Source: Pseudoalteromonas rubra (GTDB lineage: Bacteria > Pseudomonadota > Gammaproteobacteria > Enterobacterales > Alteromonadaceae). Taken from it: 64,000 nucleotides of DNA. The notes beneath the pieces were generated by a model. It did no database searches and was not told the origin of the DNA. It saw nothing but the letters and a program-made list of their open reading frames with translations. The DNA is taken from positions 1 through 64,000 of the forward strand of contig NZ_AHCD03000044.1 of assembly GCF_000238295.3 (NCBI RefSeq), written 5' to 3'. The position numbers were made by a program, and so were the translations under genes. This document shows, piece by piece, positions 46,586-54,272 of this stretch; position 1 is the first letter of the stretch, and every line of letters starts with the position of its first letter.

Positions 46586-47251
46586 ATGCCCAGTTTTACA
46601 CAAGATGAAGCAGCCCATTACGACAGCCGCATTGAGCGCCTGGTGCCCGGTTATCAGCTGCTTCATGAATTGGTGCAGGCACAATTACAGACTGTGCTCC
46701 CAGAGGAGGCGCAAATTTTGATCGTGGGAGCCGGCACAGGCAAAGAAGTATTACAGCTGGCCCACAGCAATCCGCACTGGACCTTCATCGTACAAGATGT
46801 GTCTGACGACATGTTGGCCATCGCAGATCAAAATTTTACTAACTCCGGGCTTTCTGATCGCGTGACCATACATTCCGGGCCACTGGAGTCCGGACAATAT
46901 CAGGCTGATGTCGCACTGTGCCTGCTGGTGATGCATTTTGTGCCGGATAGTGGCGCTAAGCTGGCACTACTGGCGTCAATTCATAGTAACCTCAAGCCTG
47001 GTAAACAGCTGCTACTGGCAGACTTGATGAAGCCCGAAACCCAGTTTGAGCGCGAGTCTCAGCTTAAGCACTGTCGCGCTATGGGGCTGACTGCGGTTGG
47101 TGAAGAACGTATGCGATACAATCTGGAGCAAGAATTTTACCCACTCGACAGGATCCGGCTGGCAGAGTTGTTGGATGAAAGTGGCTTTTCATCCGCGCAT
47201 ATGTTCTTTAAAGCCCTTGGATTCAGTGGTTTAACTTGCATCAGGCAATAA
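46586..47251 (+). CDS. Class I SAM-dependent methyltransferase
   Basis: 221-residue Rossmann-type methyltransferase. Motif I is ILIVGAGTGKEVLQLA (about 44-59), the acidic loop VQDVSDDMLAIA (about 70-81), and CLLVMHFVPD sits at the post-II position. The substrate cannot be deduced. AAGGAGA precedes ATG 46586. It begins 9 bp after sbcC, so it is probably the third gene of that operon. Its 3-prime end overlaps the convergent gene at 47231 by 21 bp. Confidence 0.85.
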   Translation: MPSFTQDEAAHYDSRIERLVPGYQLLHELVQAQLQTVLPEEAQILIVGAGTGKEVLQLAHSNPHWTFIVQDVSDDMLAIADQNFTNSGLSDRVTIHSGPLESGQYQADVALCLLVMHFVPDSGAKLALLASIHSNLKPGKQLLLADLMKPETQFERESQLKHCRAMGLTAVGEERMRYNLEQEFYPLDRIRLAELLDESGFSSAHMFFKALGFSGLTCIRQ

Positions 47252-47794
47252 GTCAGGCAGGCCTGTATTGAGCAACTCAACTAATTTTGAGATCTTAATA
47301 TTACTAAGCTGGCGATAATCCAAATACGGACAGATCAGTAACTTATTGACGGGATCAATGGCAAACTCCTCATCCAGCCAATGCAGAGAGTTAGTAAAAA
47401 TATGATCCCGAAGCAATATCTTTGCATAGGTGCGACCCGCTATGATGTGCCAGTCATAGCGATTTGCTGCCAAATCTGGCGCAGAAAACAGCAAAGCCTC
47501 CTGACACCCCTGCTGTAACAGCCGCTTATCCCGATATTTTTGCCAGCTTGGGTAGTATTCGGGCTGGTTAGTAAAATCGTGATCTGGGTGACTGAGTTCT
47601 GCTATAAACTTGGCATACACATTAAACACTTTGCGCCAGCCATTGCCACATTGCCGGTTGATGTAATCAATTTCTCCAGCCTGTAAGGCTATGACTTTAT
47701 TTAACTTTTGAAATTCTGCGAGTTTTGGCGGGCGTTCAATATAAATGGCCAGCAACCCCTGCTCTGCGCCAAATCCGTAAGTTGGTAAATTCAT
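47231..47794 (-). CDS. Conserved hypothetical protein
   Basis: 187-residue soluble protein with no signal peptide or membrane segment. It is rich in aromatic residues and has conserved-looking blocks (NGWRKVFNVYAKFIAEL, HIIAGRTYAKILL and ICPYLDYRQLSN). I do not recognise its fold with confidence. A 21-bp overlap with the methyltransferase on the opposite strand could allow antisense effects. The palindrome at 47859 lies 65 bp upstream of its start codon, the same distance as the copy upstream of the kinase gene. Confidence 0.68.
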   Translation of the reverse strand: MNLPTYGFGAEQGLLAIYIERPPKLAEFQKLNKVIALQAGEIDYINRQCGNGWRKVFNVYAKFIAELSHPDHDFTNQPEYYPSWQKYRDKRLLQQGCQEALLFSAPDLAANRYDWHIIAGRTYAKILLRDHIFTNSLHWLDEEFAIDPVNKLLICPYLDYRQLSNIKISKLVELLNTGLPDLLPDAS

Positions 47795-47858
47795 GATCTC
47801 TGTAAATGATGTGTATTAATTCGCTGAACATTATATCTGTTTTTGCCACTGCGTGTTC

Positions 47859-47875
47859 TGTAAACCCCCTTTACA
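47859..47875. repeat. 17-bp palindrome, copy 3 of 3
   Basis: TGTAAACCCCCTTTACA, the exact reverse complement of 13530-13546. It sits about 65 bp upstream of the start of the minus-strand gene at 47231-47794. Confidence 0.6.
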
Positions 47876-48037
47876 CAGAAGGTAGCTACTGATTCATCTG
47901 GGGTGTCTTTTATTTGACTTATAACTGACTGAAAACTTTAATGTTTAAGCAATGTATCTGTAACCGGTTCACCCCAACCTGTTGTGCGCTTGATAACAAT
48001 AACTGTAGCAATTGTAGCAACTAACTCGGAGTAAATA

Positions 48038-49924
48038 ATGAAGCGCATAGCATATTCGTTGATCGCCGCTGCCGTCACAGTGGCATTAACCGCCTGTGAT
48101 GGTGATGATGGTAAACAAGGCCCTCAGGGCGAGCAAGGTGTTCAGGGTGAGCAAGGTGTTCAGGGAGATCAAGGCACTAACGGTACTAATGGCACGAACG
48201 GCACGAACGGCACGAACGGTGTTGCAGGTAAAGATGGTCAAAACGGTGGTTCAGGCCTGATCCGTATCGCCACTGTGCCAGCAGGCGCCGAAGTCACAGG
48301 TTTGTTCCTGACTGAGCAAGGCGATTTGTTCTTCAATGTGCAACACCCAAGCGATGCGAACACATCGGAAGATGGAAATGGACGTCCATACAATGGCGGT
48401 ACTGTGGGCGTATTAACCGGTGTTAATTTCAACGAGTTGCCACGTAATATAGTGAGCTCACCTGTTCCAGAGACAGAGTTTGAGATGCAAACGGTTGTAA
48501 CTGCGATTGGTCAATATCAGATCCTGGGTCAGACTGGTGATGTGTATGCCGATCTGGGCGAAAAGGGCCTGGCTGGTGGCTTAGGTGTGCACTACGGTAT
48601 CACATCTGGTGACAAGATCATTGAAAATGATAACCCGGACTTCAACGGTTTTATCCCAAGTGCTGACGAAGAAAATACAGGTTATCTGTTTACTAACTGG
48701 GAATCATACCCAGGTGGCATGAGCCGTCTTAAAATGAGCAAGAGCGATGCGGGTACATGGAACATTGAAGAAGCCATGATGCTCGACTTTGATGCCGTGC
48801 AAGGCACCGCTGCGAACTGCTTTGGTTCTGTTTCTCCGTGGGGCACGCCTTTGACCTCAGAAGAATGGATTGTGTGGTCTGAAGAGGATACTACTCAGGA
48901 TCCAGACTGGAATAATCCAGCTGAAATGGGTAATGACAGAATAGAAGCACTTGTTGCACCCGAGTACCCTAACCCTTACCGCTACGGTTATATTGCTGAA
49001 GTGCAAAATCCGCTTTCTGATACGCCAGATGTTGTGAAGCACTTCACCATTGGTCGTTACGAGCACGAAAACTCAGTAGTTATGCCGGATGAGCGTACTG
49101 TGTATTCCTCTCAGGATGATACCGGTGGCGTACTGTTTAAGTTCATTGCGGATCAACCTAAAGATCTAAGCTCAGGTACGCTTTATGGCGCGAAATTGAC
49201 GCAGGACAAAGGCCTGAATGATCCGGCTGTGACTGGCTTTGATGTTACTTGGGTTGAAATTGCATCGGGCACCAATGCCGAAATTGAAGCCTGGATTGCC
49301 GAGTACGATGAAATCAATACTGAAGATTTTGTTGCAGGTCAAACAAGTTACCTGTCTGTGGCTGACGTAAAAGCCTGGGCAGACGGTGCCGAAACTTACC
49401 CAACGCTGGCGCAAGGTGGTGGTTTGGTTACTGCGGGTAAGCCTATGGATAACCGTGCCGCATTCCTGGAGTCTCGCCAGGCGGCTAAGCAATTGGGTGC
49501 AACGGCTGAATGGCGTAAGCTGGAAGGGATCAGCATTAACTACGACCGTGTAGTTGAAGCTGTGACAGGTCAAGACATGGTACCGGGTGAAGTGGTTGAG
49601 CAGGCATATATGTATATCGGTGTTGCTGATATTGACAAGACAATGATTGATCCAAAAGGTGATATTCAGTTGTCTCCGCGTGTTAAAGATTGTGGTGGTG
49701 TTTACCGTGCCCATATCGATAACAACTACAACCTGACTCGCATTGAGCCAGTAGTGATGGGTGGCACATTCCGCTCTAGCCTGACTGATGCAGAACAATG
49801 TGACGTCAATCAACTGTCTCAGCCTGATAACGTGATTGTAATGCAGGACGGCCGCATCATCATTGGTGAAGACGGTATCCAGGAAAACAACACCCTGTGG
49901 TTGTACGATCCTAACGCTAAGTAA
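48038..49924 (+). CDS. PhoX-like phosphatase lipoprotein with collagen-like segment
   Basis: 628 residues. The signal peptide ends in lipobox LTAC (Cys 20). Residues about 25-72 are Gly-X-Y triplets (GEQGVQG, then five GTN), a collagen-like stalk. The remainder matches the PhoX/DUF839 beta-propeller family: LFFNVQHPSD, YLFTNWESYPGGMSRL and CFGSVSPWGTPLTSEEW. Known PhoX enzymes use Ca/Fe to release phosphate and are usually Tat-exported; this one has a Sec lipoprotein signal instead. GGAG precedes ATG 48038. The DNA repeat aacggcacg (48186-48224) encodes part of the stalk. Confidence 0.83.
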   Translation: MKRIAYSLIAAAVTVALTACDGDDGKQGPQGEQGVQGEQGVQGDQGTNGTNGTNGTNGTNGVAGKDGQNGGSGLIRIATVPAGAEVTGLFLTEQGDLFFNVQHPSDANTSEDGNGRPYNGGTVGVLTGVNFNELPRNIVSSPVPETEFEMQTVVTAIGQYQILGQTGDVYADLGEKGLAGGLGVHYGITSGDKIIENDNPDFNGFIPSADEENTGYLFTNWESYPGGMSRLKMSKSDAGTWNIEEAMMLDFDAVQGTAANCFGSVSPWGTPLTSEEWIVWSEEDTTQDPDWNNPAEMGNDRIEALVAPEYPNPYRYGYIAEVQNPLSDTPDVVKHFTIGRYEHENSVVMPDERTVYSSQDDTGGVLFKFIADQPKDLSSGTLYGAKLTQDKGLNDPAVTGFDVTWVEIASGTNAEIEAWIAEYDEINTEDFVAGQTSYLSVADVKAWADGAETYPTLAQGGGLVTAGKPMDNRAAFLESRQAAKQLGATAEWRKLEGISINYDRVVEAVTGQDMVPGEVVEQAYMYIGVADIDKTMIDPKGDIQLSPRVKDCGGVYRAHIDNNYNLTRIEPVVMGGTFRSSLTDAEQCDVNQLSQPDNVIVMQDGRIIIGEDGIQENNTLWLYDPNAK

Positions 49925-49935
49925 CTGTAAGACTC

Positions 49936-49967
49936 GCGGTGCCCGTTCGTGGCACCGCATTTTTTTA
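49936..49967 (+). terminator. Intrinsic terminator after the PhoX-like gene
   Basis: Perfect 8-bp stem GCGGTGCC / GGCACCGC with a 7-nt loop, followed by ATTTTTTT. It separates the PhoX-like gene from the heme lipoprotein gene 23 bp downstream. Confidence 0.9.
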
Positions 49968-49989
49968 TCCAAAAATGGACGTCATAAAA

Positions 49990-51645
49990 ATGAAATACCA
50001 AGTAATCGGCCTGGCGGTACTCACTGGCCTAGCACTGACCGGCTGCGAAGAATCACAACATCATACTCAAGCTGCCGAACTAATCGCCTCGCAGTCAGCG
50101 CATAAAGCTACACTTTACAAACCGGGTGATGGTATTCCTGCAACCGCTTACCTGGAGCACGATGAGGTCTATAACCCTGAGTCGGTGATCCCACCTCAGT
50201 GTTACACTAAAACCGATGGTGTAAATAACCCCTGTTATGCCTGCCATCAGTCTTATAAAGAAGAGCCAAAAAGACCGAATGCAATGCGCGATGGCCATTT
50301 GCAGGGCGTCTATGAATTCTCCGACCTGGGCCTGAAAAACCACTGGAAAAACCTCTTTGTTGACCGGACTGATTTGATCGCAGGTATGCCAGATAAAGAG
50401 ATCATGGCATGGATCAATCAGGATAATTACACCCCGTTTATCGAAAAGCTGAAACAAGACAAGCAATGGCGCGGTGAAATAACCCCGCTGGAAAATCTGG
50501 CCTATCCGGAAAAAGCCTTTGATGAGATGGGGTTTGCCAGAGATGGCAGCGGCTGGGTGGCATTTAACTACAAGCCTTTCCCGTCGACGTTTTGGCCCAC
50601 CAACGGCTCTACGGGTGATGTGATGATCCGTTTGCCCGAAGCGTTTCGCTCAAAAGGGGGTGTGTACAATCAGGATGTGTACCTGGCAAATCTGAGCCTG
50701 GTTGAGCTGGCATTAAAAGGCTTAGATAAGATCTCAACACCCACAATCTCGGAGCAACGCATTGGCCAGGATTTAAATGGCGACAATCAGCTCACCAAAA
50801 TCAGCGAGATAACAAGGCAATCACATTATGTGGGTGATGCCACAGATGCGCTGGCGCATATGCTCTACCCTCAGGAAACTGAGTTCCTGCATACCGTGCG
50901 TTACATTGGTGTGGATGAAAATGGTGGCATTTACAGTGCACCGCGCATGAAAGAAGTGCGCTACATGAAAAAGCACAAGTTTAAAACGCGTCAGTCGTTA
51001 AGTTCCTCGTACTATCGTGAGGCAAAAGAGAAAGCGTTCGAAAACCTGCCGCAAACCCTGTATCTGGGCGATCAGGGTATCAACAACACCTTTGGCTGGA
51101 CTATAAATGGGTATATTGAAGACAAACAAGGTAACCTGAGACCACAGCATAAGCAAGAGCTGGCATTTTGTAATGGATGTCACAAAACCATCGGCTCAAC
51201 TTACGACCAGACGTTCTCATTCGCCCGCAAAGTAGAAGGCGCACGCGGCTGGGGCTATATCAACCTCAAAGAAATGAAAGATGTGCCCAACAAAGGTGAA
51301 ACACTCGGCGAGTTCCTGACTTACATGAACCGCGTTGGCGGTGGCGACGAATTCCGCCAGAACCGCGAAATGCTGCAAAAGTGGTTCAAAGCAGACGGCA
51401 CGGTCGACAAAGAAAAAGTTGAGTCCGCAGATAACCTGTACGAGTTGATCACCCCGTCAAAAGAGCGCGCACTGGCACTCAACAAAGCCTACAGAACCAT
51501 AGTGGAAGAGCAAAGCTACCTGTTTGGCCGCGACGCAACACTGGTAGAAGCAAGTAACGTACTGCAACAAGTAGACGACTCCCAGGCCCCGTTGAAAAAG
51601 GAAAACCAACACCAATGGGACATGCAACTTGATTGGGCTAAGTGA
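49990..51645 (+). CDS. Predicted di-heme cytochrome-like lipoprotein
   Basis: 551 residues. Lipobox LTGC (Cys 19) implies membrane anchoring. Two CxxCH heme-binding motifs are present, CYACH (82-86) and CNGCH (394-398), so it should carry up to two c-type hemes. The rest is a large soluble domain with no recognised fold. The start is ATG 49990; upstream in-frame codons add residues before the signal and lack an RBS. A terminator separates it from the PhoX-like gene, but the spacing is only 65 bp, so read-through is possible. Its stop codon lies in a REP-like hairpin. Confidence 0.72.
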   Translation: MKYQVIGLAVLTGLALTGCEESQHHTQAAELIASQSAHKATLYKPGDGIPATAYLEHDEVYNPESVIPPQCYTKTDGVNNPCYACHQSYKEEPKRPNAMRDGHLQGVYEFSDLGLKNHWKNLFVDRTDLIAGMPDKEIMAWINQDNYTPFIEKLKQDKQWRGEITPLENLAYPEKAFDEMGFARDGSGWVAFNYKPFPSTFWPTNGSTGDVMIRLPEAFRSKGGVYNQDVYLANLSLVELALKGLDKISTPTISEQRIGQDLNGDNQLTKISEITRQSHYVGDATDALAHMLYPQETEFLHTVRYIGVDENGGIYSAPRMKEVRYMKKHKFKTRQSLSSSYYREAKEKAFENLPQTLYLGDQGINNTFGWTINGYIEDKQGNLRPQHKQELAFCNGCHKTIGSTYDQTFSFARKVEGARGWGYINLKEMKDVPNKGETLGEFLTYMNRVGGGDEFRQNREMLQKWFKADGTVDKEKVESADNLYELITPSKERALALNKAYRTIVEEQSYLFGRDATLVEASNVLQQVDDSQAPLKKENQHQWDMQLDWAK

Positions 51646-51680
51646 GAACGACGATTGATAATCGTCGCAGCTCACTTAGC
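51637..51680. repeat. REP-like hairpin at the end of the heme lipoprotein gene
   Basis: Outer stem GCTAAGTGAG (51637-51646) / CTCACTTAGC (51671-51680), inner stem CGACGATT (51649-51656) / AATCGTCG (51660-51667). The gene stop codon (51643-51645) is inside the outer stem. The inner core is the repeat family of 25.8-26.2 kb. Confidence 0.7.
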
Positions 51681-52062
51681 GCTTTTCATGGATGAAAAGC
51701 CGGAAGCCCCCTACAGGGACGTATTTCCACTCGTACCTTACGCGACCGATGATTAAGAATCATCGCAGGCTCGGCGCCCCCGCACTGCGAACGCTTTTCA
51801 TGGATGTGTCGTGCAAAGTCGTGCTTTAGCGCGGTCTTTGCGCAAGGTGAAATGAGCGGTTTTAGCTGGACTTACACTGTACTCTAATCAGTATTGCCAC
51901 TCGTACCTTATGCGACCGATGATTAAGAATCATCGCAGGCTCGGCGCCCCCGCACTGCGAACGCTTTTCATGGATGATGAGATGAACACCTCAAGTGCAA
52001 ACGGCGTCGCAATGCACCAATATTGATTTGACGATTCAATATAAATCACAAGAGGTGTTCAA

Positions 52063-53076
52063 ATGAAAGTATGTCTAATTGGAATTGATTTGGCAAAAAA
52101 TACGCTTCAAGTCTGTGGTGTTAACCAGGCAGGAAAGCCGATTTTTAATAAAGCACTAAAAAGAAACAAGCTGTTGCCATTCCTGCTGAACTATCCAGAC
52201 GCTATTGTCGCTATGGAAGCTTGTTCAGGCTCAAACTACTGGGGACGTGAATTGGAAAAGCTAAACATCAAGGTAAGGCTGATCCCGCCAATTCACGTAA
52301 AGCCCTTTGTTAAGGGTAATAAAAACGATAGGAATGATGCCTTTGCTATCACAGAAGCTGCCGTAAGGCCGAGCATGTATTTCGTTAAACCGCGGAGTCT
52401 GGAACAAACAGAATCTTCCATGCTGCACAAAGTGAGAAGCCGCTGGGTGAGCCAAAAGACCAGGCTGACAAACCAACTACGCGGATTATTGAATGAGTAC
52501 GGTATTGTGATAGCTCCAGGGGACAAGGCACTAAAGCATAAGTTAACAGAAATCTTAGAGGATGGAGAAAATGACCTAAGTTCAGGCATTAGGCATTTGA
52601 TAGGCAATGTCAGACAAGAATGGCAAGAGGTGGAAGCACGGTTAAGCGATATAGATGCTTTAATGCGCTCACAAGTAAAGTCAGATGAGGATTGTCGGCG
52701 ATTAGTAAAGATAAAAGGTGTATCGACTATCACGGCCACAGCAATTAAAGCCTTTGCTGGCGATGGTAAGCACTTTAAAAATGGCAGGCATTTCTCTTCA
52801 AACTTGGGTTTAGTTCCTAAAGAGCACTCTAGTGGAGGCAAGCAAAAAATAAATGGCATAACCAAACGAGGCAATCAATACATAAGGCGCTTGCTTATTC
52901 AAGGTGCGTGGAGTGTCTTACGTTATGCTAAACAAAGTGATGACGGTCTATCGAATTGGGCAGAAAAAGTCATGGAGCGCCGGGGCAAACACAAAGCAGT
53001 GGTTGCGGTGGCAAATAAGCTAGCACGGATAATCTGGTCAATGTTGGCAAATAAAACAGAGTACAAAGTAGTGTAA
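52063..53076 (+). CDS. IS110/IS1111-family transposase
   Basis: 337-residue DEDD recombinase. Acidic residues D9 (IGIDLAKN), E52 (AMEACSG), D89 and D92 (DRND) form the RuvC-like site. The C-terminal Tnp_20 domain includes VKIKGVSTITATAIKAF (about 218-236) and the segment SSGGKQKINGITKRGN, where the family keeps its catalytic Ser. These enzymes insert DNA guided by a bridge RNA made from the element. AGAGGTG serves as RBS for ATG 52063 and is complementary to the left inverted repeat. The ORF is full-length, so the element may be active. Confidence 0.95.
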   Translation: MKVCLIGIDLAKNTLQVCGVNQAGKPIFNKALKRNKLLPFLLNYPDAIVAMEACSGSNYWGRELEKLNIKVRLIPPIHVKPFVKGNKNDRNDAFAITEAAVRPSMYFVKPRSLEQTESSMLHKVRSRWVSQKTRLTNQLRGLLNEYGIVIAPGDKALKHKLTEILEDGENDLSSGIRHLIGNVRQEWQEVEARLSDIDALMRSQVKSDEDCRRLVKIKGVSTITATAIKAFAGDGKHFKNGRHFSSNLGLVPKEHSSGGKQKINGITKRGNQYIRRLLIQGAWSVLRYAKQSDDGLSNWAEKVMERRGKHKAVVAVANKLARIIWSMLANKTEYKVV

Positions 53077-53330
53077 CCAACCTACTAAGCTAGAAAGGTA
53101 ATGATTTAACAGGTTAAACCGACCTCTGTGAACGCTGGCAGACACACAGAAACATCAAGTTCGAAGGGACGATTAGCAGCAGAGGGGCGGTTCTCATTAG
53201 GGCCAAAGGTCGACGAACCTTACAAACAGGCCGGATATACGTAAGCAGCTTAACCAGTTAATCAAAGAATGAAAAATTAGTAGTCCAGACCTTAATAAAA
53301 GTCTGGACAGAGTCGAGGTGTACATATATG
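53077..53330 (+). ncRNA. Putative bridge RNA region of the IS1111-like element
   Basis: 254 bp of non-coding right end. In IS1111-type elements the structured bridge RNA is encoded here, downstream of the transposase. Hairpin GTCCAGAC (53283-53290) / GTCTGGAC (53301-53308) is visible near the end. RNA limits and binding loops cannot be set by eye. Confidence 0.5.
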
Positions 53331-53817
53331 TATCGTGCAAAGTCGTGCTTTAGCGCGGTCTTTGCGCAAGGTGAAACGAGCAGTTTTAGCTGGACTTACG
53401 CTGTGCTCTAATCAGTATTGCCACTCGTACCTTAATCGTCCCCGCTAACTTAGCGTTTTCCCTGGATGTGTCGTGCAAAGTCGTGCTTTAGCGCGGTCTT
53501 TGCGCAAGGTGAAACCGAGCAGTTTTAGCTGGACTTACGCTGTGCTCTAATCAGTGTTGCCACTCGTACTTTAATCGCCCCCGTTCACTTGGCGCTTTCA
53601 CGGACGTGTCTCGCAAAGTTGTGCTTTATTGAAGCCGATTTATCATTACGCCAATCTATGATGTGGGTCAGGACAAATTTAGAGCAAACATGTTCACATT
53701 GTACCGATAAGGTTGTTACTATAGAATTTTGAATAGCAAAAATAAAAAGTTATAAAAAACAATGCCCTTACAGGGTTTTACTATTTATTCATCAGATATT
53801 AAATAAGGATTATTATA

Positions 53818-54153
53818 ATGAAAAAGCGCGTTTTATCAGTTGCTTTAGCTCTGACTTCTTTAGGCGCACAGGCCAATACCTGTAGCAGTATAGGCTGTAC
53901 AAGTGTCATTGAAACACTTTATACCAGTGAAAATGGCAACATCTACGTGGGATTTCCGGCCGATGAAAAGCTGGCAAACTGCACGCCGCAAAGTGGTGTT
54001 TACTTTACCTTAAGACCCGAAGCAAAAAATAAAAACCAAATGTATTCAACTTTAATTTACGCGCTGGCAGCCAGTAAGAAAGTGCAGGCTCGTGTGCACG
54101 AAAGCTCTCAGGGTTGCTCCATCGCCTGGGTGAGTGTAGACACTCGTTGGTAG
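53818..54153 (+). CDS. Small secreted protein, paralogue of the gene at 8441
   Basis: 111 residues. The signal peptide MKKRVLSVALALTSLGAQA is followed by a mature part with several Cys. The C-terminal block YSTLIYALAASKKVQARV...GC aligns with YSTLLAAFMAGKNVAIYG..GC in the protein at 8441-8782. The function is unknown; the cysteines suggest a disulfide-stabilised secreted protein. AAGGA stands before ATG 53818. It lies just after the repeat/IS region but has its own promoter-like AT-rich leader (53631-53817). Confidence 0.78.
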   Translation: MKKRVLSVALALTSLGAQANTCSSIGCTSVIETLYTSENGNIYVGFPADEKLANCTPQSGVYFTLRPEAKNKNQMYSTLIYALAASKKVQARVHESSQGCSIAWVSVDTRW

Positions 54154-54212
54154 CCAATAAAAAAGTCGCTAACCCATATTTGTTTTGAGGTGGGTCTTTG
54201 CTCTGGGCAAAT

Positions 54213-54238
54213 TTGCTTCATCCCCGTGGGTGAAGCAA
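54213..54238. terminator. Hairpin between convergent genes
   Basis: TTGCTTCA (54213-54220) and TGAAGCAA (54231-54238) form a perfect stem between stop codons at 54153 (+) and 54273 (-). There is no clear T tract. Confidence 0.45.
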
Positions 54239-54272
54239 TTCACGTGTTCAGAGCGCCGCTGTATATCTGGTG

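Larger units (their letters stand above)
51977..53330 (+). mobile_element. IS110-family element, IS1111-like, 1354 bp
   Basis: Both ends are inferred by comparison with the uninterrupted A-B junction at 51801-51812. The flanks read ..catggATG | IS | tatcgtgc.. and the empty copy reads catggatgtgtcgtgc. The subterminal inverted repeat TGAACACCTC (51983-51992) / GAGGTGTACA (53315-53324) lies 6 bp inside each end, as in the IS1111 subgroup. A long non-coding right end (254 bp) follows the transposase gene, and no target duplication longer than two or three bases is visible. Confidence 0.85.
51728..53630. repeat. Tandem composite repeat array interrupted by an IS
   Basis: Alternating units. A: 51728-51806, 51898-51976, 53422-53468, 53561-53606. 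B: 51807-51897, 53331-53421, 53469-53560, partial 53607-53630. The first A units contain GATGAT-TCTTA-ATCATC, the REP-like core, and the GC-rich block GAGCC..GGCGCC in reverse of 25.8 kb. The later A units are shortened. The IS lies exactly at an A-B junction. Confidence 0.85.

Noticed and set aside
48186..48224. Short tandem repeat that might be a CRISPR or minisatellite
   Set aside because: It is in-frame 9-bp coding sequence for GTN triplets of the PhoX-like stalk; there are no spacers.
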